In this document: one piece after another, positions 1-9,497 of the stretch
How the letters are laid out: each line of letters begins with the position of its first letter
Numbering within the stretch: the stretch's first letter is position 1
Assembly (NCBI GenBank): GCA_041391925.1
Contig: JAWKNA010000010.1
Location: forward strand, 62,001 to 126,000
Source of the DNA: JBPOFM01 sp041391925
GTDB taxonomy: Bacteria; Bacteroidota; Bacteroidia; Flavobacteriales; Flavobacteriaceae
Direction: 5' to 3'
DNA: 64,000 nt
Notes under the pieces: generated by a model
What the model was told of the DNA's origin: nothing
The model's database searches: none
The model's input: the letters and a program-made list of their open reading frames with translations, nothing else
Position numbers and translations under genes: made by a program

Positions 1-537
1 TTTCGAAAACAACCTTGCAACAACATGACTATTCTTTTTGTCAAAAACAGGAAAACTTAACACTATATCTTCTGAATACTCCAATGAAATATTATAGGTG
101 TCATCAAGCGCTTTGTAATTGGCGGGATTTTCTTCCTTGGAAATTTCATAGAGCGATTTAGAAGATTTGGATTTCGTCTTTAAATCAATGATATCCAACC
201 GAAGTGAAATAGTTCTTTCAAATTTTTCCCATATAAAAATAAGAGCTTTTCCATTCAAAATATGGACATCCAATATGTCTGTATCATTTTGGGTTTCTAT
301 TTCGATGCGTTCCGTGAAATTTAGATTATCGAAGAATTCTACATAATAATTTCGCAGGGTGCCATTGATTCTATGAGGTCTTATAGATACAAAATTCCCA
401 TATTCATCACTCGCTGTTATTTCACTTTTGTCAATGAGAAATTGTCGGTCTTTTATAATGTCACCCTTGTTGATTTCCTGTGAAAACACAAAAACACTCA
501 TTAAAAAGCAAATAAGTAGAAAATAATTATATCTCAT
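1..537 (-). CDS. Secreted protein of unknown function (partial, runs off left edge)
   Basis: The minus-strand frame opens with ATG at 537 and stays open for 179 codons to position 1, so the C-terminus lies outside the window. The N-terminus (MRYNYFLLICFLMSVFVFSQ) is a typical flavobacterial signal peptide ending at FSQ. The rest is hydrophilic and rich in beta-type residues, with no motif I can name. It starts 4 nt after the stop of the purine nucleoside phosphorylase gene, so it is probably the last visible gene of the same long operon. I do not recognise the family; a periplasmic or surface role is all that the signal peptide supports. Confidence 0.7.
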   Translation of the reverse strand, partial: MRYNYFLLICFLMSVFVFSQEINKGDIIKDRQFLIDKSEITASDEYGNFVSIRPHRINGTLRNYYVEFFDNLNFTERIEIETQNDTDILDVHILNGKALIFIWEKFERTISLRLDIIDLKTKSKSSKSLYEISKEENPANYKALDDTYNISLEYSEDIVLSFPVFDKKNSHVVARLFSK

Positions 538-541
538 AGAA

Positions 542-1354
542 TCACAACATCTTAATCAATTCCTTAAACAATGTAATCATCTGCGGTTCTGCCTTTTCGG
601 CCATCGCGATGATTTCGGCAATGTCCACAGGTTTTAGATTATCTGGGTCGCATTCATCGGTCAAAACTGACACGGCGGCTGCTTTTAAACCCAAATGATT
701 GGCAACAATGATTTCAGGAACCGTACTCATCCCAACAGCATCGGCGCCTATTATTTTCAACATTCGATATTCGGCTCTCGTTTCCAATTGAGGCCCAACT
801 AAGGATGCGTACACGCCTTTGTGAAGTGTAATGTCGTGGGTTTTGGCAATCTGTTCAAATTTTGAATTGATGTCCGCATCATAAGGTTGGCTCATATCCG
901 TAAAGCGTTCGCCCAAATGTTCCACACCTTTAAATGCCAAAGGCGAGCTGCCCTGTAAATTGATATGGTCGTCAATTAACATCAATTCGCCCTTTTTGAA
1001 GGTTGGATTGATGGCACCAGAAGCGTTGGAAACCAACAGCGTATGAATTCCCAATTTTTCCATGATACGAACTGGATACGTCACATCTTGTAGTGAATAG
1101 CCTTCATAAATGTGAAATCGTCCTTGCATCACGATGACTTTTTTATCTTCGAGAATGCCATAAATCAATTTGCCTTTATGAAATTCAACGGTCGCTGTTG
1201 GAAAGTTGGGTATGTGATTATAGCTAACTTCATGAAGAATTTCAACTTCATTAATCAATTGTCCCAGGCCAGTGCCTAAAATGATACCTATTTCGGGGGT
1301 TTCAAAGCCTTTTTCTTGTAAATACTCGGTGGTTTCTGTGATAAATTTAATCAT
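542..1354 (-). CDS. Purine nucleoside phosphorylase (trimeric PNP/MTAP family)
   Basis: Cytoplasmic enzyme that splits purine nucleosides with phosphate into free base and (deoxy)ribose 1-phosphate. Seen: the phosphate-binding GTGLG loop at residues 27-31, SNASGAI near 110, GPQLETRAEYRML near 186 and GADAVGMSTVPE near 205, in the order of the trimeric PNP family; 270 residues is the usual length. Its ATG overlaps the end of the upstream transferase gene by 8 nt, which indicates translational coupling. In arsenosugar clusters a PNP/MTAP-type phosphorylase is thought to remove adenine from the dimethylarsinoyl-adenosine made by ArsS. That role is inferred here from context; ordinary inosine/guanosine salvage is the alternative. 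Confidence 0.93.
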   Translation of the reverse strand: MIKFITETTEYLQEKGFETPEIGIILGTGLGQLINEVEILHEVSYNHIPNFPTATVEFHKGKLIYGILEDKKVIVMQGRFHIYEGYSLQDVTYPVRIMEKLGIHTLLVSNASGAINPTFKKGELMLIDDHINLQGSSPLAFKGVEHLGERFTDMSQPYDADINSKFEQIAKTHDITLHKGVYASLVGPQLETRAEYRMLKIIGADAVGMSTVPEIIVANHLGLKAAAVSVLTDECDPDNLKPVDIAEIIAMAEKAEPQMITLFKELIKML

Positions 1355-2024
1355 GTATGGTGTAATATTTGGTTAGTTCGGTATAATGTTGCATATCCTC
1401 AAAGGTATCGATATCATTCAACTCTTTCAACAAATGAACTTTACTATGTTGAAGGTCGTTGAGGGTGTGTTTTAATACCGTCGAAGTTCCCCATTCTTTG
1501 TTTTCAAAAATGTGATGGTACAAATGTTTCATTCCCAAAAGATAATAGCCACCATCTTTTGCAGGACCTATGACGATGTCATTAAAATCGAGTTTTGCAA
1601 ACGCATCGTTGACCAGTTCCGCATCCAAATCCAAAAGGTCACTGCCAATAATGGCAACTTTTTCGTAATCCATTTCCAGCAATTCGGTAAAGGCATGTTG
1701 CATGCGTTCGCCTAAATCGGTTCCTTTTTGCAACTTCTTCTTAAAAAATGTAGTGTCCCATTGGTCTTCCCGTTTGATGTTTTCAGAATAGAATACATAT
1801 CTATCTGCTTTGACATTCTTTGAAATGGCAGCAGTATGATTTAAGAGAAATTTGTAGACTTCAAGGGCATTTTCATCGCCAATGGACTTTGCCAGGCGCG
1901 TTTTGCACTTTCCCAATTCAGGATTTCGTGTAAAAATTATCAATGCTTTTTTGGAGGTTGGAAAATGAAAATCGAGACTCATTTCATTGTCACCATCTGT
2001 ATCTTTGGTGGAAAGTATGCCCAT
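1347..2024 (-). CDS. TIGR04282-type (DUF2064) transferase, arsenosugar-cluster glycosyltransferase
   Basis: Belongs to the DUF2064/TIGR04282 nucleotide-sugar-transferase-like family that co-occurs with ArsS. Seen: the N-terminal nucleotide-binding signature FTRNPELGKCKTRLAK, an IIGSDLLDL segment where relatives have GxDxPxL, and GPAKDGGYYLLGM. No signal peptide or membrane segment, so cytoplasmic. In the proposed pathway it would attach glycerol or another aglycone to the arsenoribose; this is family-based inference. Two starts are possible: 2024 (225 residues) or an in-frame ATG at 1982, closer to the conserved core. A promoter-like box at 2049-2056 precedes it. A second, more diverged copy lies at 9498-10184. 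Confidence 0.85.
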   Translation of the reverse strand: MGILSTKDTDGDNEMSLDFHFPTSKKALIIFTRNPELGKCKTRLAKSIGDENALEVYKFLLNHTAAISKNVKADRYVFYSENIKREDQWDTTFFKKKLQKGTDLGERMQHAFTELLEMDYEKVAIIGSDLLDLDAELVNDAFAKLDFNDIVIGPAKDGGYYLLGMKHLYHHIFENKEWGTSTVLKHTLNDLQHSKVHLLKELNDIDTFEDMQHYTELTKYYTIHD

Positions 2025-2048
2025 TCTTAAAATTTAATGTTGAATATT

Positions 2049-2056
2049 CAAAGTTA
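2049..2056 (-). promoter_or_regulatory. Possible internal promoter -7 box (TAACTTTG)
   Basis: Minus-strand TAACTTTG fits the Bacteroidota -7 consensus TAnnTTTG and lies about 25 nt upstream of the transferase start at 2024. It is in the 82-nt gap between the rhodanese and transferase genes, one of the two largest gaps in the gene train. No clear -33 TTG was seen. It could give the transferase-PNP-secreted protein group separate transcription. Confidence 0.35.
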
Positions 2057-2106
2057 AGTTTTAGCGAAGACCTATCGATTTTTATAGGGTTAAATTTTAT
2101 CTAAAG

Positions 2107-2601
2107 TTACTCAAAGACTTTGTGTCCTTTTAAAAGCCATTTGCTCCAAACCTTTGAAAAGGCATGCACATTTTCAGTTTCTTTTCCCTCGGAATTAAAC
2201 ACCGGAAAACCGTCATTTTTCCATTCAAAAATCCCTCCATATAAATTAAAAACTTTGGTATAGCCAGCTTTTTTGAGCTTTTCGGCAATCGTTTCAGAAC
2301 GAATTCCTAACGAACAATACACTACAATGGTTTGCTGTTTATTACCCAATTGTTGAGTCGTTTGCTCTAAATCGAAATGATTATAACCAACATACATGGC
2401 ATTTTTAAGGTGACTCACTTGAAATTCTTCAGGTTCACGTGCGTCGAGGATGATGGCATCGGTTTTTGGCATAGCCAACTCTTGTACCGATATGTATGGT
2501 ACTTCATTTGTGTTGTATCTGTCCAGCAAATCGTCCAAACTGTTTTGTGCATTCGCATACCATGCAAAACAACTCAACACTATGGTAAAAAAAAGTTTCA
2601 T
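2107..2601 (-). CDS. Periplasmic rhodanese-like protein
   Basis: A single rhodanese domain behind a signal peptide (MKLFFTIVLSCFAWYANAQ), hence probably periplasmic. Residues from about 35 to 140 carry the family pattern: ILDAREPEEF, then the active-site loop YCSLGIRSE with its cysteine, then the closing LYGGIFEWKNDGFPV. Rhodaneses move sulfane sulfur or, with altered loops, handle other oxyanions; the six-residue loop suits sulfur transfer. A role in arsenic redox or thiolation is possible from context but unproven. The gene begins 1 nt before the metallophosphoesterase stop ends, so the two are tightly linked. Confidence 0.85.
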   Translation of the reverse strand: MKLFFTIVLSCFAWYANAQNSLDDLLDRYNTNEVPYISVQELAMPKTDAIILDAREPEEFQVSHLKNAMYVGYNHFDLEQTTQQLGNKQQTIVVYCSLGIRSETIAEKLKKAGYTKVFNLYGGIFEWKNDGFPVFNSEGKETENVHAFSKVWSKWLLKGHKVFE

Positions 2602-2602
2602 A

Positions 2603-3430
2603 TTATAAATTTATTCCAAAACCTTGCAAGCCGCTTTCAACAGCTGGAAGAATTTCGGTGTTGTCCCAAATGCCCGTGATGATAGTTCTGGCATATTCTT
2701 CTGGCAACAATCCGTTGTGCATCAATTTGCTCGTGAGTTTATGATTGTACTCCATTCGATGGTGTTTAAGGTTAAAAGCTCCGTTGGAATCATCCAAAAT
2801 GGCATACCATACACTTGGTGTTCCATCATTTGCTGGCATTCCGATGACACCAGGATTTAGCCATAACAAATTTTCATGTTGATGATGAAATGGCAAACCA
2901 CAATGACCAGCAATTATCACCTCACTATTATTTACGGAAAAATTCGGTTTCTTGTTTTGCCAAGGCGTGGATTTGAAAATAAATTCTGAAGTGTTAAAAT
3001 ATGAGCCATGAACGACCATCACTTGCTTGCCAGCATATTTAAATTGGATATGGTCTGGTAAAGTTGCTATAAAATCCAAAGACCTTTTGGACAATCTGCT
3101 TTGGGCATACGGATACCATAGTTGCGAAAATCCGTCGCATCGCGAGCCTTTTCTAAAATCGCAACCACAATCTTTTGCACCTTCTCGCAATTGGATTTCT
3201 ACATTACCTGCGATGCTTTTTGCGCCCCACAATTTGAACAATCGGATTGTTTCTTCAGGTTGCGCACAATAACCAACGAGGTCACCAGTACAGATACAAT
3301 TTTCAGGTAAAATGCGGTTACCTTCGGCAATGATCTTAAGCTGTTCCAAAGCTTGAAGATTGCTGTAAACGCCTCCAAACAGCAGTATTTTTCCAGAAAG
3401 TTTTCCGATATGTTCTATTTTTTTATCCAT
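2603..3430 (-). CDS. Calcineurin-like metallophosphoesterase, GGxYSN subfamily
   Basis: A 275-residue metallophosphoesterase-fold protein. The start at 3430 (MDKKIEHIGKL) fits better than the longer frame, because it overlaps the symporter stop by 16 nt and the longer leader is not conserved-looking. Seen: GGVYSNLQAL where classical enzymes have DxHGN, TGDLVGYCAQPEE retained, AGNVE where GNHD is expected, VVHGS retained, and GHCGLPF where GHTH is expected. A Cys-rich insert (DCGCDFRKGSRCD) follows AGNVE. Several metal ligands therefore differ from the canonical set, so activity should not be assumed. Within this operon it may remove phosphate from a ribose phosphate; this is inference. Confidence 0.82.
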   Translation of the reverse strand: MDKKIEHIGKLSGKILLFGGVYSNLQALEQLKIIAEGNRILPENCICTGDLVGYCAQPEETIRLFKLWGAKSIAGNVEIQLREGAKDCGCDFRKGSRCDGFSQLWYPYAQSRLSKRSLDFIATLPDHIQFKYAGKQVMVVHGSYFNTSEFIFKSTPWQNKKPNFSVNNSEVIIAGHCGLPFHHQHENLLWLNPGVIGMPANDGTPSVWYAILDDSNGAFNLKHHRMEYNHKLTSKLMHNGLLPEEYARTIITGIWDNTEILPAVESGLQGFGINL

Positions 3431-4749
3431 TTGGGAATCAAATATAAAATAATACAACTTGCAATACCGAATACATTGACCCACAATAAATCGGCATAGG
3501 CTCCTTTAGTAAATATGAGCGCTTTCGGAAAGATGCCGAACACTAGAATAAATCCGAACACCAAACCACAAATCACACTTAAATAAAAACTGATTTTTGG
3601 AACTTTCAGATTCCAAAATAGAAAAACCGGTGTCAACCCAATAACCATAGTGCCCGAAATGGTGGTTGCCGATAAAATTTCAGCATTCAAAAATATGGGT
3701 AGTGTGCCCAAAATAGCAACGGCCGCCATGGTAGCTCGACCAAAGGTCAAATCTCTTCCCATATTTAAATCAATCGCCAATAATTTTGAGAAAGAAGAAA
3801 ATGTTGAATCCAATGTAGAAGCGGCTGATGTAATCATAATAAAATTAATGACCAATAATATCACAACACCAAAAGCTTTCCCGACTTCAACAGCTGCTTG
3901 GCCAACCATTCCTTTGCTTTGGGCATATACTCCAATAATACTGAAGAGCAAAATACACAAACCACCAAGCACACTCGCCCAAAGAAAACTTTTGAGGGTC
4001 ACTTTTGGTGAACTGATGAAACCTCTGTCCGTCAAAACTGGGTCATGGAATGGATAACTGAACGATTGGATAATCGCAGCAAAAAAGAGGTTCAATCCTA
4101 ACTCAAAACTCCACGTTCCTGATGTGGCAGCTTCTTTAAGGGTAAAATCATCTATTGTGAAGACGCTCCAAAGAATCACACTTAAAAGAATGGTGAACAA
4201 TCCCATCTGAATGACATCCGTGAAAATGGAACTGCTCAAACCACCCTTCATGGCATAGGCCAATGTCAGAAACGTAAATACGATAATTGCCCAATAAAAC
4301 GGCTCGCTTCCTTGCTCTCCAAAATAAGTGCCGATAACGGTAGTATTGCTCCAAACTTCGTTGAACAAACGGATGGATATCAATAAGGAAAACAATGCCA
4401 TGGCGCCACGGCCAAATTTGCTGGTCAAAAATTGATGAATGCTTTTGAAATCTCCAAACTTTCGCATACGGTAAATGATGATTCCCGCCACAGCAAACGA
4501 CAAATAATAGCCCGCATAAGCCACGCCACCAACAATTCCAAAATCCAAACCTAAATTGGCGGCATTGGTAATACTTTTGGCAAATATCCAAGAAATAACG
4601 AGACTTCCCGTCAATACAAAAGCATTGGGTTTTTTGTTGAGTTTTGTAGCTCTAAAAAATTGGTTGGGCGATTTGGCGTAAGGAGATATGATAAAGAGTA
4701 TCAAACTCGAACCAATAATTAATGCCCATTGCCAGTTGATTACATCCAT
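3415..4749 (-). CDS. Sodium:solute symporter family transporter
   Basis: Inner-membrane secondary transporter of the SSS family, 444 residues with about 12-13 hydrophobic helices. The first loops (SWIFAKSITNAANLGLDFG and the following GGVAYAGYYL) match the start of the SSS core, and GGLSSSIFTDVIQMGLF is the conserved mid-protein signature also found in proline and nucleoside-type members. It lies 6 nt downstream of the SusD-like gene and overlaps the phosphoesterase start. The outer-membrane SusCD pair and this inner-membrane symporter therefore look like one uptake route. The substrate is unknown; a nucleoside, purine or organoarsenical would suit the neighbours. Confidence 0.88.
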   Translation of the reverse strand: MDVINWQWALIIGSSLILFIISPYAKSPNQFFRATKLNKKPNAFVLTGSLVISWIFAKSITNAANLGLDFGIVGGVAYAGYYLSFAVAGIIIYRMRKFGDFKSIHQFLTSKFGRGAMALFSLLISIRLFNEVWSNTTVIGTYFGEQGSEPFYWAIIVFTFLTLAYAMKGGLSSSIFTDVIQMGLFTILLSVILWSVFTIDDFTLKEAATSGTWSFELGLNLFFAAIIQSFSYPFHDPVLTDRGFISSPKVTLKSFLWASVLGGLCILLFSIIGVYAQSKGMVGQAAVEVGKAFGVVILLVINFIMITSAASTLDSTFSSFSKLLAIDLNMGRDLTFGRATMAAVAILGTLPIFLNAEILSATTISGTMVIGLTPVFLFWNLKVPKISFYLSVICGLVFGFILVFGIFPKALIFTKGAYADLLWVNVFGIASCIILYLIPKWIKK

Positions 4750-4755
4750 TCGTAT

Positions 4756-6198
4756 CTATTCATCCCACCAAACAGGTGCATTAATACTGTTTCCATCAGT
4801 CGCAGCAGCAGCAACACTATAATTTTCAGCATTCAATGCCTCTTCTTCCGCAGGATAAGGCATTCGTACAGGAATGAGGTCGTTATTTAAACTGGCTGAA
4901 ATTGTTCTTAATTGTGGGAATCCCGTTCTTCGATATTCCACCCAACCTTCATAACTGTTAATGATGTTGGCAATCCATTTTTGGGTGACAATTTGTTGCA
5001 CAGGCGATGTTCCCGCTGCATTATAAGCTGCTGGGCCTGTCAAATAATCCGATGGTAAAGGCGTGTTCCAATATTCAAACGCTTGAGTGACTCCTGTTTC
5101 ATATAAACTTTGTGCATCCGCTGTGATTAAATTTCTTGCTGCAGCTTCCGCTAATGCGAATTTAACTTCCCAAGCGGTTATGAAATTGGCATCCAAGGTT
5201 GAGGTGTCTTCACGAAAAGCCGTTCCTGCAACGGAATAATCTGATAAAGCAATGGAAGTTTGAGATGCATCGATACCATTCAACAACCCATTAAATTCTC
5301 CTGAAGTGGAATTTGCAAAAGGTCTAAAAAACTCACCGATTCTTGGGTCATTTAGCTCTGTCATGATATCTTCCATGGTTTCGGAGAGCACGAAATTGTT
5401 AAAATCGCCAATACGCAGTTGTGCCAATCGGAAACTGTTCGGTCTTGTATTTGTGAAATTGAAAATGGCATTTTGTGAATTTGTGGTGATGTAGTTTCCA
5501 GAATCATAAATGGTTTGCAATTGTGATGAAACATCCACTTTATCTGAAATACGTAACAAATCCTTTATTTTAAGTGCATTTGCAAATCGTACCCACGCCT
5601 GTAAATCGCCATTGAACAAAATATCACCTTCCAAAGGAATGGCATCATTATAGGCATTGATAGCTGCAATCCCTTTATTCAAATTATCCAAGATTCCTCC
5701 TTCTCCCATATAAATATCTTCCTGTGAATCGTAGCTAGGTGTGACAGTGCCATTGACACCGTTGAAAGCTTCAAAATAAGGCACATCACCAAACAAATCT
5801 GTCAATCCTGCAGCTATGTACGCCTTTAAAATCAAGGTTGGACCTTCATACACTTTAAAAGTGGCTATGCTTCTTGATTTTGTTAAAATGATTTCGTTAT
5901 CGCGTAGATTTTTGTAAAAAATAGGCCAAGGATTTCCTCCCAATTGTGGCGATTTCAAGGCATGTCTATCAAACAAATTAAAATCAATCGCTGTTCTGTG
6001 TTGGGACAATAAATCGCCAGCGACAAAACCTTCGTAACTCATTTCATCGCCAAAATTATAAATCACTTGACGTAGCAACAAACTTGGTTGAACCGTCACA
6101 GGTGAATTTGGATTGGTATTAATGTCTTCAAAATCTTTCGTGCAACCACTTGCAAACAAAAGAATGGTACATCCGAATATATATAATATGTTTTTCAT
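4756..6198 (-). CDS. SusD/RagB-like outer-membrane lipoprotein
   Basis: Surface lipoprotein that caps the SusC-like channel and binds substrate. Seen: lipobox LLFASGC with acylated Cys19, the SusD-like N-terminus (FEDINTNPNSP), and C-terminal features of the SusD-like_2 group such as WIANIINSYEGWVEYRRTG and PVRMPYPAEE. The 480-residue length fits. It starts 9 nt after the SusC stop, the usual susC-susD order. No glycoside hydrolase is nearby, so this is not a standard polysaccharide utilisation locus; the pair sits inside an arsenosugar/nucleoside gene set, which argues for a small non-glycan ligand. Confidence 0.92.
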   Translation of the reverse strand: MKNILYIFGCTILLFASGCTKDFEDINTNPNSPVTVQPSLLLRQVIYNFGDEMSYEGFVAGDLLSQHRTAIDFNLFDRHALKSPQLGGNPWPIFYKNLRDNEIILTKSRSIATFKVYEGPTLILKAYIAAGLTDLFGDVPYFEAFNGVNGTVTPSYDSQEDIYMGEGGILDNLNKGIAAINAYNDAIPLEGDILFNGDLQAWVRFANALKIKDLLRISDKVDVSSQLQTIYDSGNYITTNSQNAIFNFTNTRPNSFRLAQLRIGDFNNFVLSETMEDIMTELNDPRIGEFFRPFANSTSGEFNGLLNGIDASQTSIALSDYSVAGTAFREDTSTLDANFITAWEVKFALAEAAARNLITADAQSLYETGVTQAFEYWNTPLPSDYLTGPAAYNAAGTSPVQQIVTQKWIANIINSYEGWVEYRRTGFPQLRTISASLNNDLIPVRMPYPAEEEALNAENYSVAAAATDGNSINAPVWWDE

Positions 6199-6207
6199 CT
6201 TTTTCTA

Positions 6208-9200
6208 TTAAAAATTAAATCCAATTTTAAAACCAATGCTTCTGGTGGTTGCATAACTCATATCTTCCACACCACTCACAAAACCATTGCCTTGGACCGC
6301 CAATTGCTCTGGATCCACATGCGGATTTTCGGTAATGACGAAGAGGTTGTTTCCAATGAGTGACAAACTCACGTCGCCACCTTCTTTGAGACCTAAAAAT
6401 CCATCTTTTACTACAAAGGAATAACCCAAGGAAAACTGTCTCAACTTCAAATAAGAGGCATCATAGGTATTGTTTTCTTCGTGGTTTCTATCATAAAATT
6501 GTCTGTAATAAGTTTCTGCAGAAACTGCTGTCGTGTTAGGCACATAAACTGGATTTTCTGCAGTTCCAGTATTGACCACGCCTTGTGCTATGATGCCTTC
6601 GTCTGGTCGATAGGAGGTTTCTTCTAATTGACCGCCAACTGTTGCCAATGCTCTTGTGCGTGATACGAATTCGCCACCTTGTCGCCAATCAAATAAAAAG
6701 CTTAAGTTCCAGTTTTTGTAGGTGAAATTATTGTTCCAGCCCAACATAAAATCAGGATTGTAATTACCGATTTTCCGCAAGGTATTGTCTGCAATGTAAT
6801 TTCCGTTAGCGTCAATGATGAAATCGCCATTCTCATTTTTCAGGTATCCTGTGCCATAGATATCCCCAACGCGCCCACCTTCTTCCACTTGAAACCAAAC
6901 AGTTTGGTCCACACTGTCATAAATTCTACTGTAGGCCAAAGTCAACCGTCCATCAGCTTGTGGCAATTCTTTGATGACAGACCGATTTGTGCTAAAATTA
7001 AATGTTGTATTCCATCGAAAATTTTCATTTTTCACAGGAACAATTCCCATAACAACTTCCATACCTTGGGTATTCACCTTTCCACCATTGACCACTTGTT
7101 GGTTGTATCCAGAAGAAATGGCAATTGGTAAGGAAATGATTTGGTCTTTGGTATTGGCATTGTAATAGGTAAGGTCAAAATTCAGGCGGTCTTTGAAGAA
7201 ACGAACATCGGCGCCAAATTCATAAGACGTGGTTTGTTCTGGTCTCAAGTTGGCGTTCGGAATAAAATTCTGATTGCTGAAAGTTGGTTGCCCATTAAAT
7301 GTTGTTTGCGAAATAAAGGCTCCGGAGGTTTGGTATGGAGCAGTGTCGTTCCCAACCTGCGCGACACTTGCTCTCAATTTTGCAAACGAAAAAGCGTTTG
7401 GTAATTTGGTCACGTTTGACAAGATAAAACTTGCGGAAGCCGATGGATAGAAAAAAGAGGTGCCATCGATTGAAAATGGTGTTGCCAAGGCACTCGACCA
7501 ATCATTTCGTCCCGTGATGTCCAAAAATAAAAAGTCCTTGTATCCTAATTTCGCAATCCCATATAAGGAATTGATACGCTTTTTGGATTCATATTGAAAA
7601 ATTTCGATTGGTGATGCAGCATTGTTCAGATTATAGATTCCGGGTTGTGCCAAGCTGCTGGTTTGCGATTGTTTTGTAGAAGCGGCTCGGTCCAAACGAT
7701 TACCGCCTGCTGAAATATCGAATGAGAAATCGCCAAACAGGTTATTGTAATTCATCAAGAAATCGGTATTGACTTCGCGATAGAATACATCGTGTTCGGC
7801 ATAAGCCCCATTTTTGAATCGGTTGCTGCTATATGCACGCCTCAATTGCCTGTTTTCACTTGAATAGTCCATTCCAGAGCGTAACGTAATGCTGAAATGA
7901 GGTGTGAAATTCTGTTTGATGGCAATGTTTCCAAAAACTCGGTCGCGGTCAAATGAATTTCTGTTTTCCAATAAGGTAAAATAAGGATTGTCAAAATAGG
8001 TATAATTGAACGAGAATTGTTGTATGTTTTCCAAACCGGGTTGCCAATACTTTTTCATGTTTTCGATGTTCAGTGAACGTGGTCCCCAGGCTACCAAAGC
8101 ATAATTCACGTTTTCACTGCCGTAACCATTGGCAGGCCTGTTGTCACTTCCCGAATTCACATAACTTATGGATGAGGAAATCTCGGTTTTGTCAGTTGGC
8201 TTGAAATGAAGATTCGCTGCAACTGTCTGACGGTCCAAATTTACTCCGGGAATAATTGATTCACTTCGTAAGTCAGTAAACGACAATCGGTAATTGCCCG
8301 TATCAAATGTATTGGAAATGGCAATATTGTTGATGGTCGTTATGCCCGTTTTATAAAAATCCTTTAAATTGTCTGGATGCGACACAAAAGGTGTTGCTGT
8401 AATTGGCAATCCGCTGTAAAGTGACGTGTCAGCGCCCCGAACAATGCTTCCATCTGGTAAAATTACTGGACTATCATATTGAGGAATCAAATTTCCCACA
8501 TCCAAACGTGGCCCCCAAGAATAACTAATCAAATCGTTGGTACCACCACCAAGACCATCCACATATTCAAACTGTCCTGAATTTCCTTGTCCATACTCAT
8601 TTTGAAATTTGGGAAGCCTAAAAGCAGTGTCCACGAATAGTGAAGAATTTACACTAATTCCCAAACCTTTCGACTTACTGCCATCCTTTGTTTTTATGAC
8701 GATGACACCGTTCGAAGCCCTCGTTCCATAAAGCGCTGCAGCACTGGGACCTTTCAAAACGGTTACCGATTCAATATCGTCCGGGTTGACTTCCATAGCG
8801 CCATTTCCAAAATCGATTTCCTGAAAGCCAGCCGCTGCTTCATTGGTTACGTTAAAAACCGTTTCATTATTGATTGGAACACCATCTACTACAAACAACG
8901 GATTGTTATTGGAAAAGGAAGCTTCGCCACGAATCGTAATCTTTGATGATGAGCCAACACCTGTCGCACCTTGTGTAATAGTGACTCCTGCTAACTTCCC
9001 AGCCAAATTATCCAAAAAGTTCACTGTCTTTACTTCGGTCAAATCCTTGGATTGTATGGACTGAACCGTATATCCCAATTCCTTGGTTTCGCGCTCCAAC
9101 CCTAACGCAGTTACCACAACTTCGTCAAGGTCCGTAGAGGATTCTTCCATAACAACGTCAATAACGGTTTGGTTTCCAATCGTTACTACCAATGTTTTAA

Positions 9201-9420
9201 ATCCGATATAGGAAAATTTGAGTTGGTCTTTTGTGGATGAACTCTCAATGGTATAAAGTCCATTCTCATTGGAACTAGTTGATTTTCCATTGGTTGAGAT
9301 AATGGTAACAAATGGTAATGGTTCTCCATTTTCGGAACTGGTAATCGTTCCAGTAATTGTTGTCTGTGCAAAGCTAAAACATGACAATAATAGCAGCATA
9401 CCAACATATAGTTGCTTCAT
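6208..9420 (-). CDS. SusC/RagA-type TonB-dependent outer-membrane transporter
   Basis: A 1070-residue TonB-linked channel. Domains in order: signal peptide (MKQLYVGMLLLLSCFSFAQ), a carboxypeptidase-regulatory-like domain at about 20-95, the TonB-box region DLDEVVVTALG near 100, the plug at about 120-240 with NPLFVVDGVPINNE and SAAALYGTRASNGVI, and a beta-barrel to the terminal aromatic residue in GFKIGFNF. It is the outer-membrane half of the SusCD pair and gets energy from TonB/ExbBD encoded elsewhere. A 77-nt gap separates it from the upstream transferase gene; I saw no convincing promoter there. Ligand unknown. Confidence 0.95.
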   Translation of the reverse strand: MKQLYVGMLLLLSCFSFAQTTITGTITSSENGEPLPFVTIISTNGKSTSSNENGLYTIESSSTKDQLKFSYIGFKTLVVTIGNQTVIDVVMEESSTDLDEVVVTALGLERETKELGYTVQSIQSKDLTEVKTVNFLDNLAGKLAGVTITQGATGVGSSSKITIRGEASFSNNNPLFVVDGVPINNETVFNVTNEAAAGFQEIDFGNGAMEVNPDDIESVTVLKGPSAAALYGTRASNGVIVIKTKDGSKSKGLGISVNSSLFVDTAFRLPKFQNEYGQGNSGQFEYVDGLGGGTNDLISYSWGPRLDVGNLIPQYDSPVILPDGSIVRGADTSLYSGLPITATPFVSHPDNLKDFYKTGITTINNIAISNTFDTGNYRLSFTDLRSESIIPGVNLDRQTVAANLHFKPTDKTEISSSISYVNSGSDNRPANGYGSENVNYALVAWGPRSLNIENMKKYWQPGLENIQQFSFNYTYFDNPYFTLLENRNSFDRDRVFGNIAIKQNFTPHFSITLRSGMDYSSENRQLRRAYSSNRFKNGAYAEHDVFYREVNTDFLMNYNNLFGDFSFDISAGGNRLDRAASTKQSQTSSLAQPGIYNLNNAASPIEIFQYESKKRINSLYGIAKLGYKDFLFLDITGRNDWSSALATPFSIDGTSFFYPSASASFILSNVTKLPNAFSFAKLRASVAQVGNDTAPYQTSGAFISQTTFNGQPTFSNQNFIPNANLRPEQTTSYEFGADVRFFKDRLNFDLTYYNANTKDQIISLPIAISSGYNQQVVNGGKVNTQGMEVVMGIVPVKNENFRWNTTFNFSTNRSVIKELPQADGRLTLAYSRIYDSVDQTVWFQVEEGGRVGDIYGTGYLKNENGDFIIDANGNYIADNTLRKIGNYNPDFMLGWNNNFTYKNWNLSFLFDWRQGGEFVSRTRALATVGGQLEETSYRPDEGIIAQGVVNTGTAENPVYVPNTTAVSAETYYRQFYDRNHEENNTYDASYLKLRQFSLGYSFVVKDGFLGLKEGGDVSLSLIGNNLFVITENPHVDPEQLAVQGNGFVSGVEDMSYATTRSIGFKIGFNF

Positions 9421-9497
9421 AAAATTAATTCATTAGTTAATAATTGTTTGGCTTGATGAAAATCTCAAAAGTTGAAATGAGACCTTCTGTTTATTTA

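Noticed and set aside
7295..7501. Minus-strand open frame inside the SusC gene
   Set aside because: It overlaps the SusC barrel entirely, in another frame, with no start context or family resemblance.
6208..9420. A polysaccharide utilisation locus around SusC/SusD
   Set aside because: No glycoside hydrolase, lyase, sulfatase or sensor regulator is nearby, and the neighbours are arsenosugar and nucleoside families.
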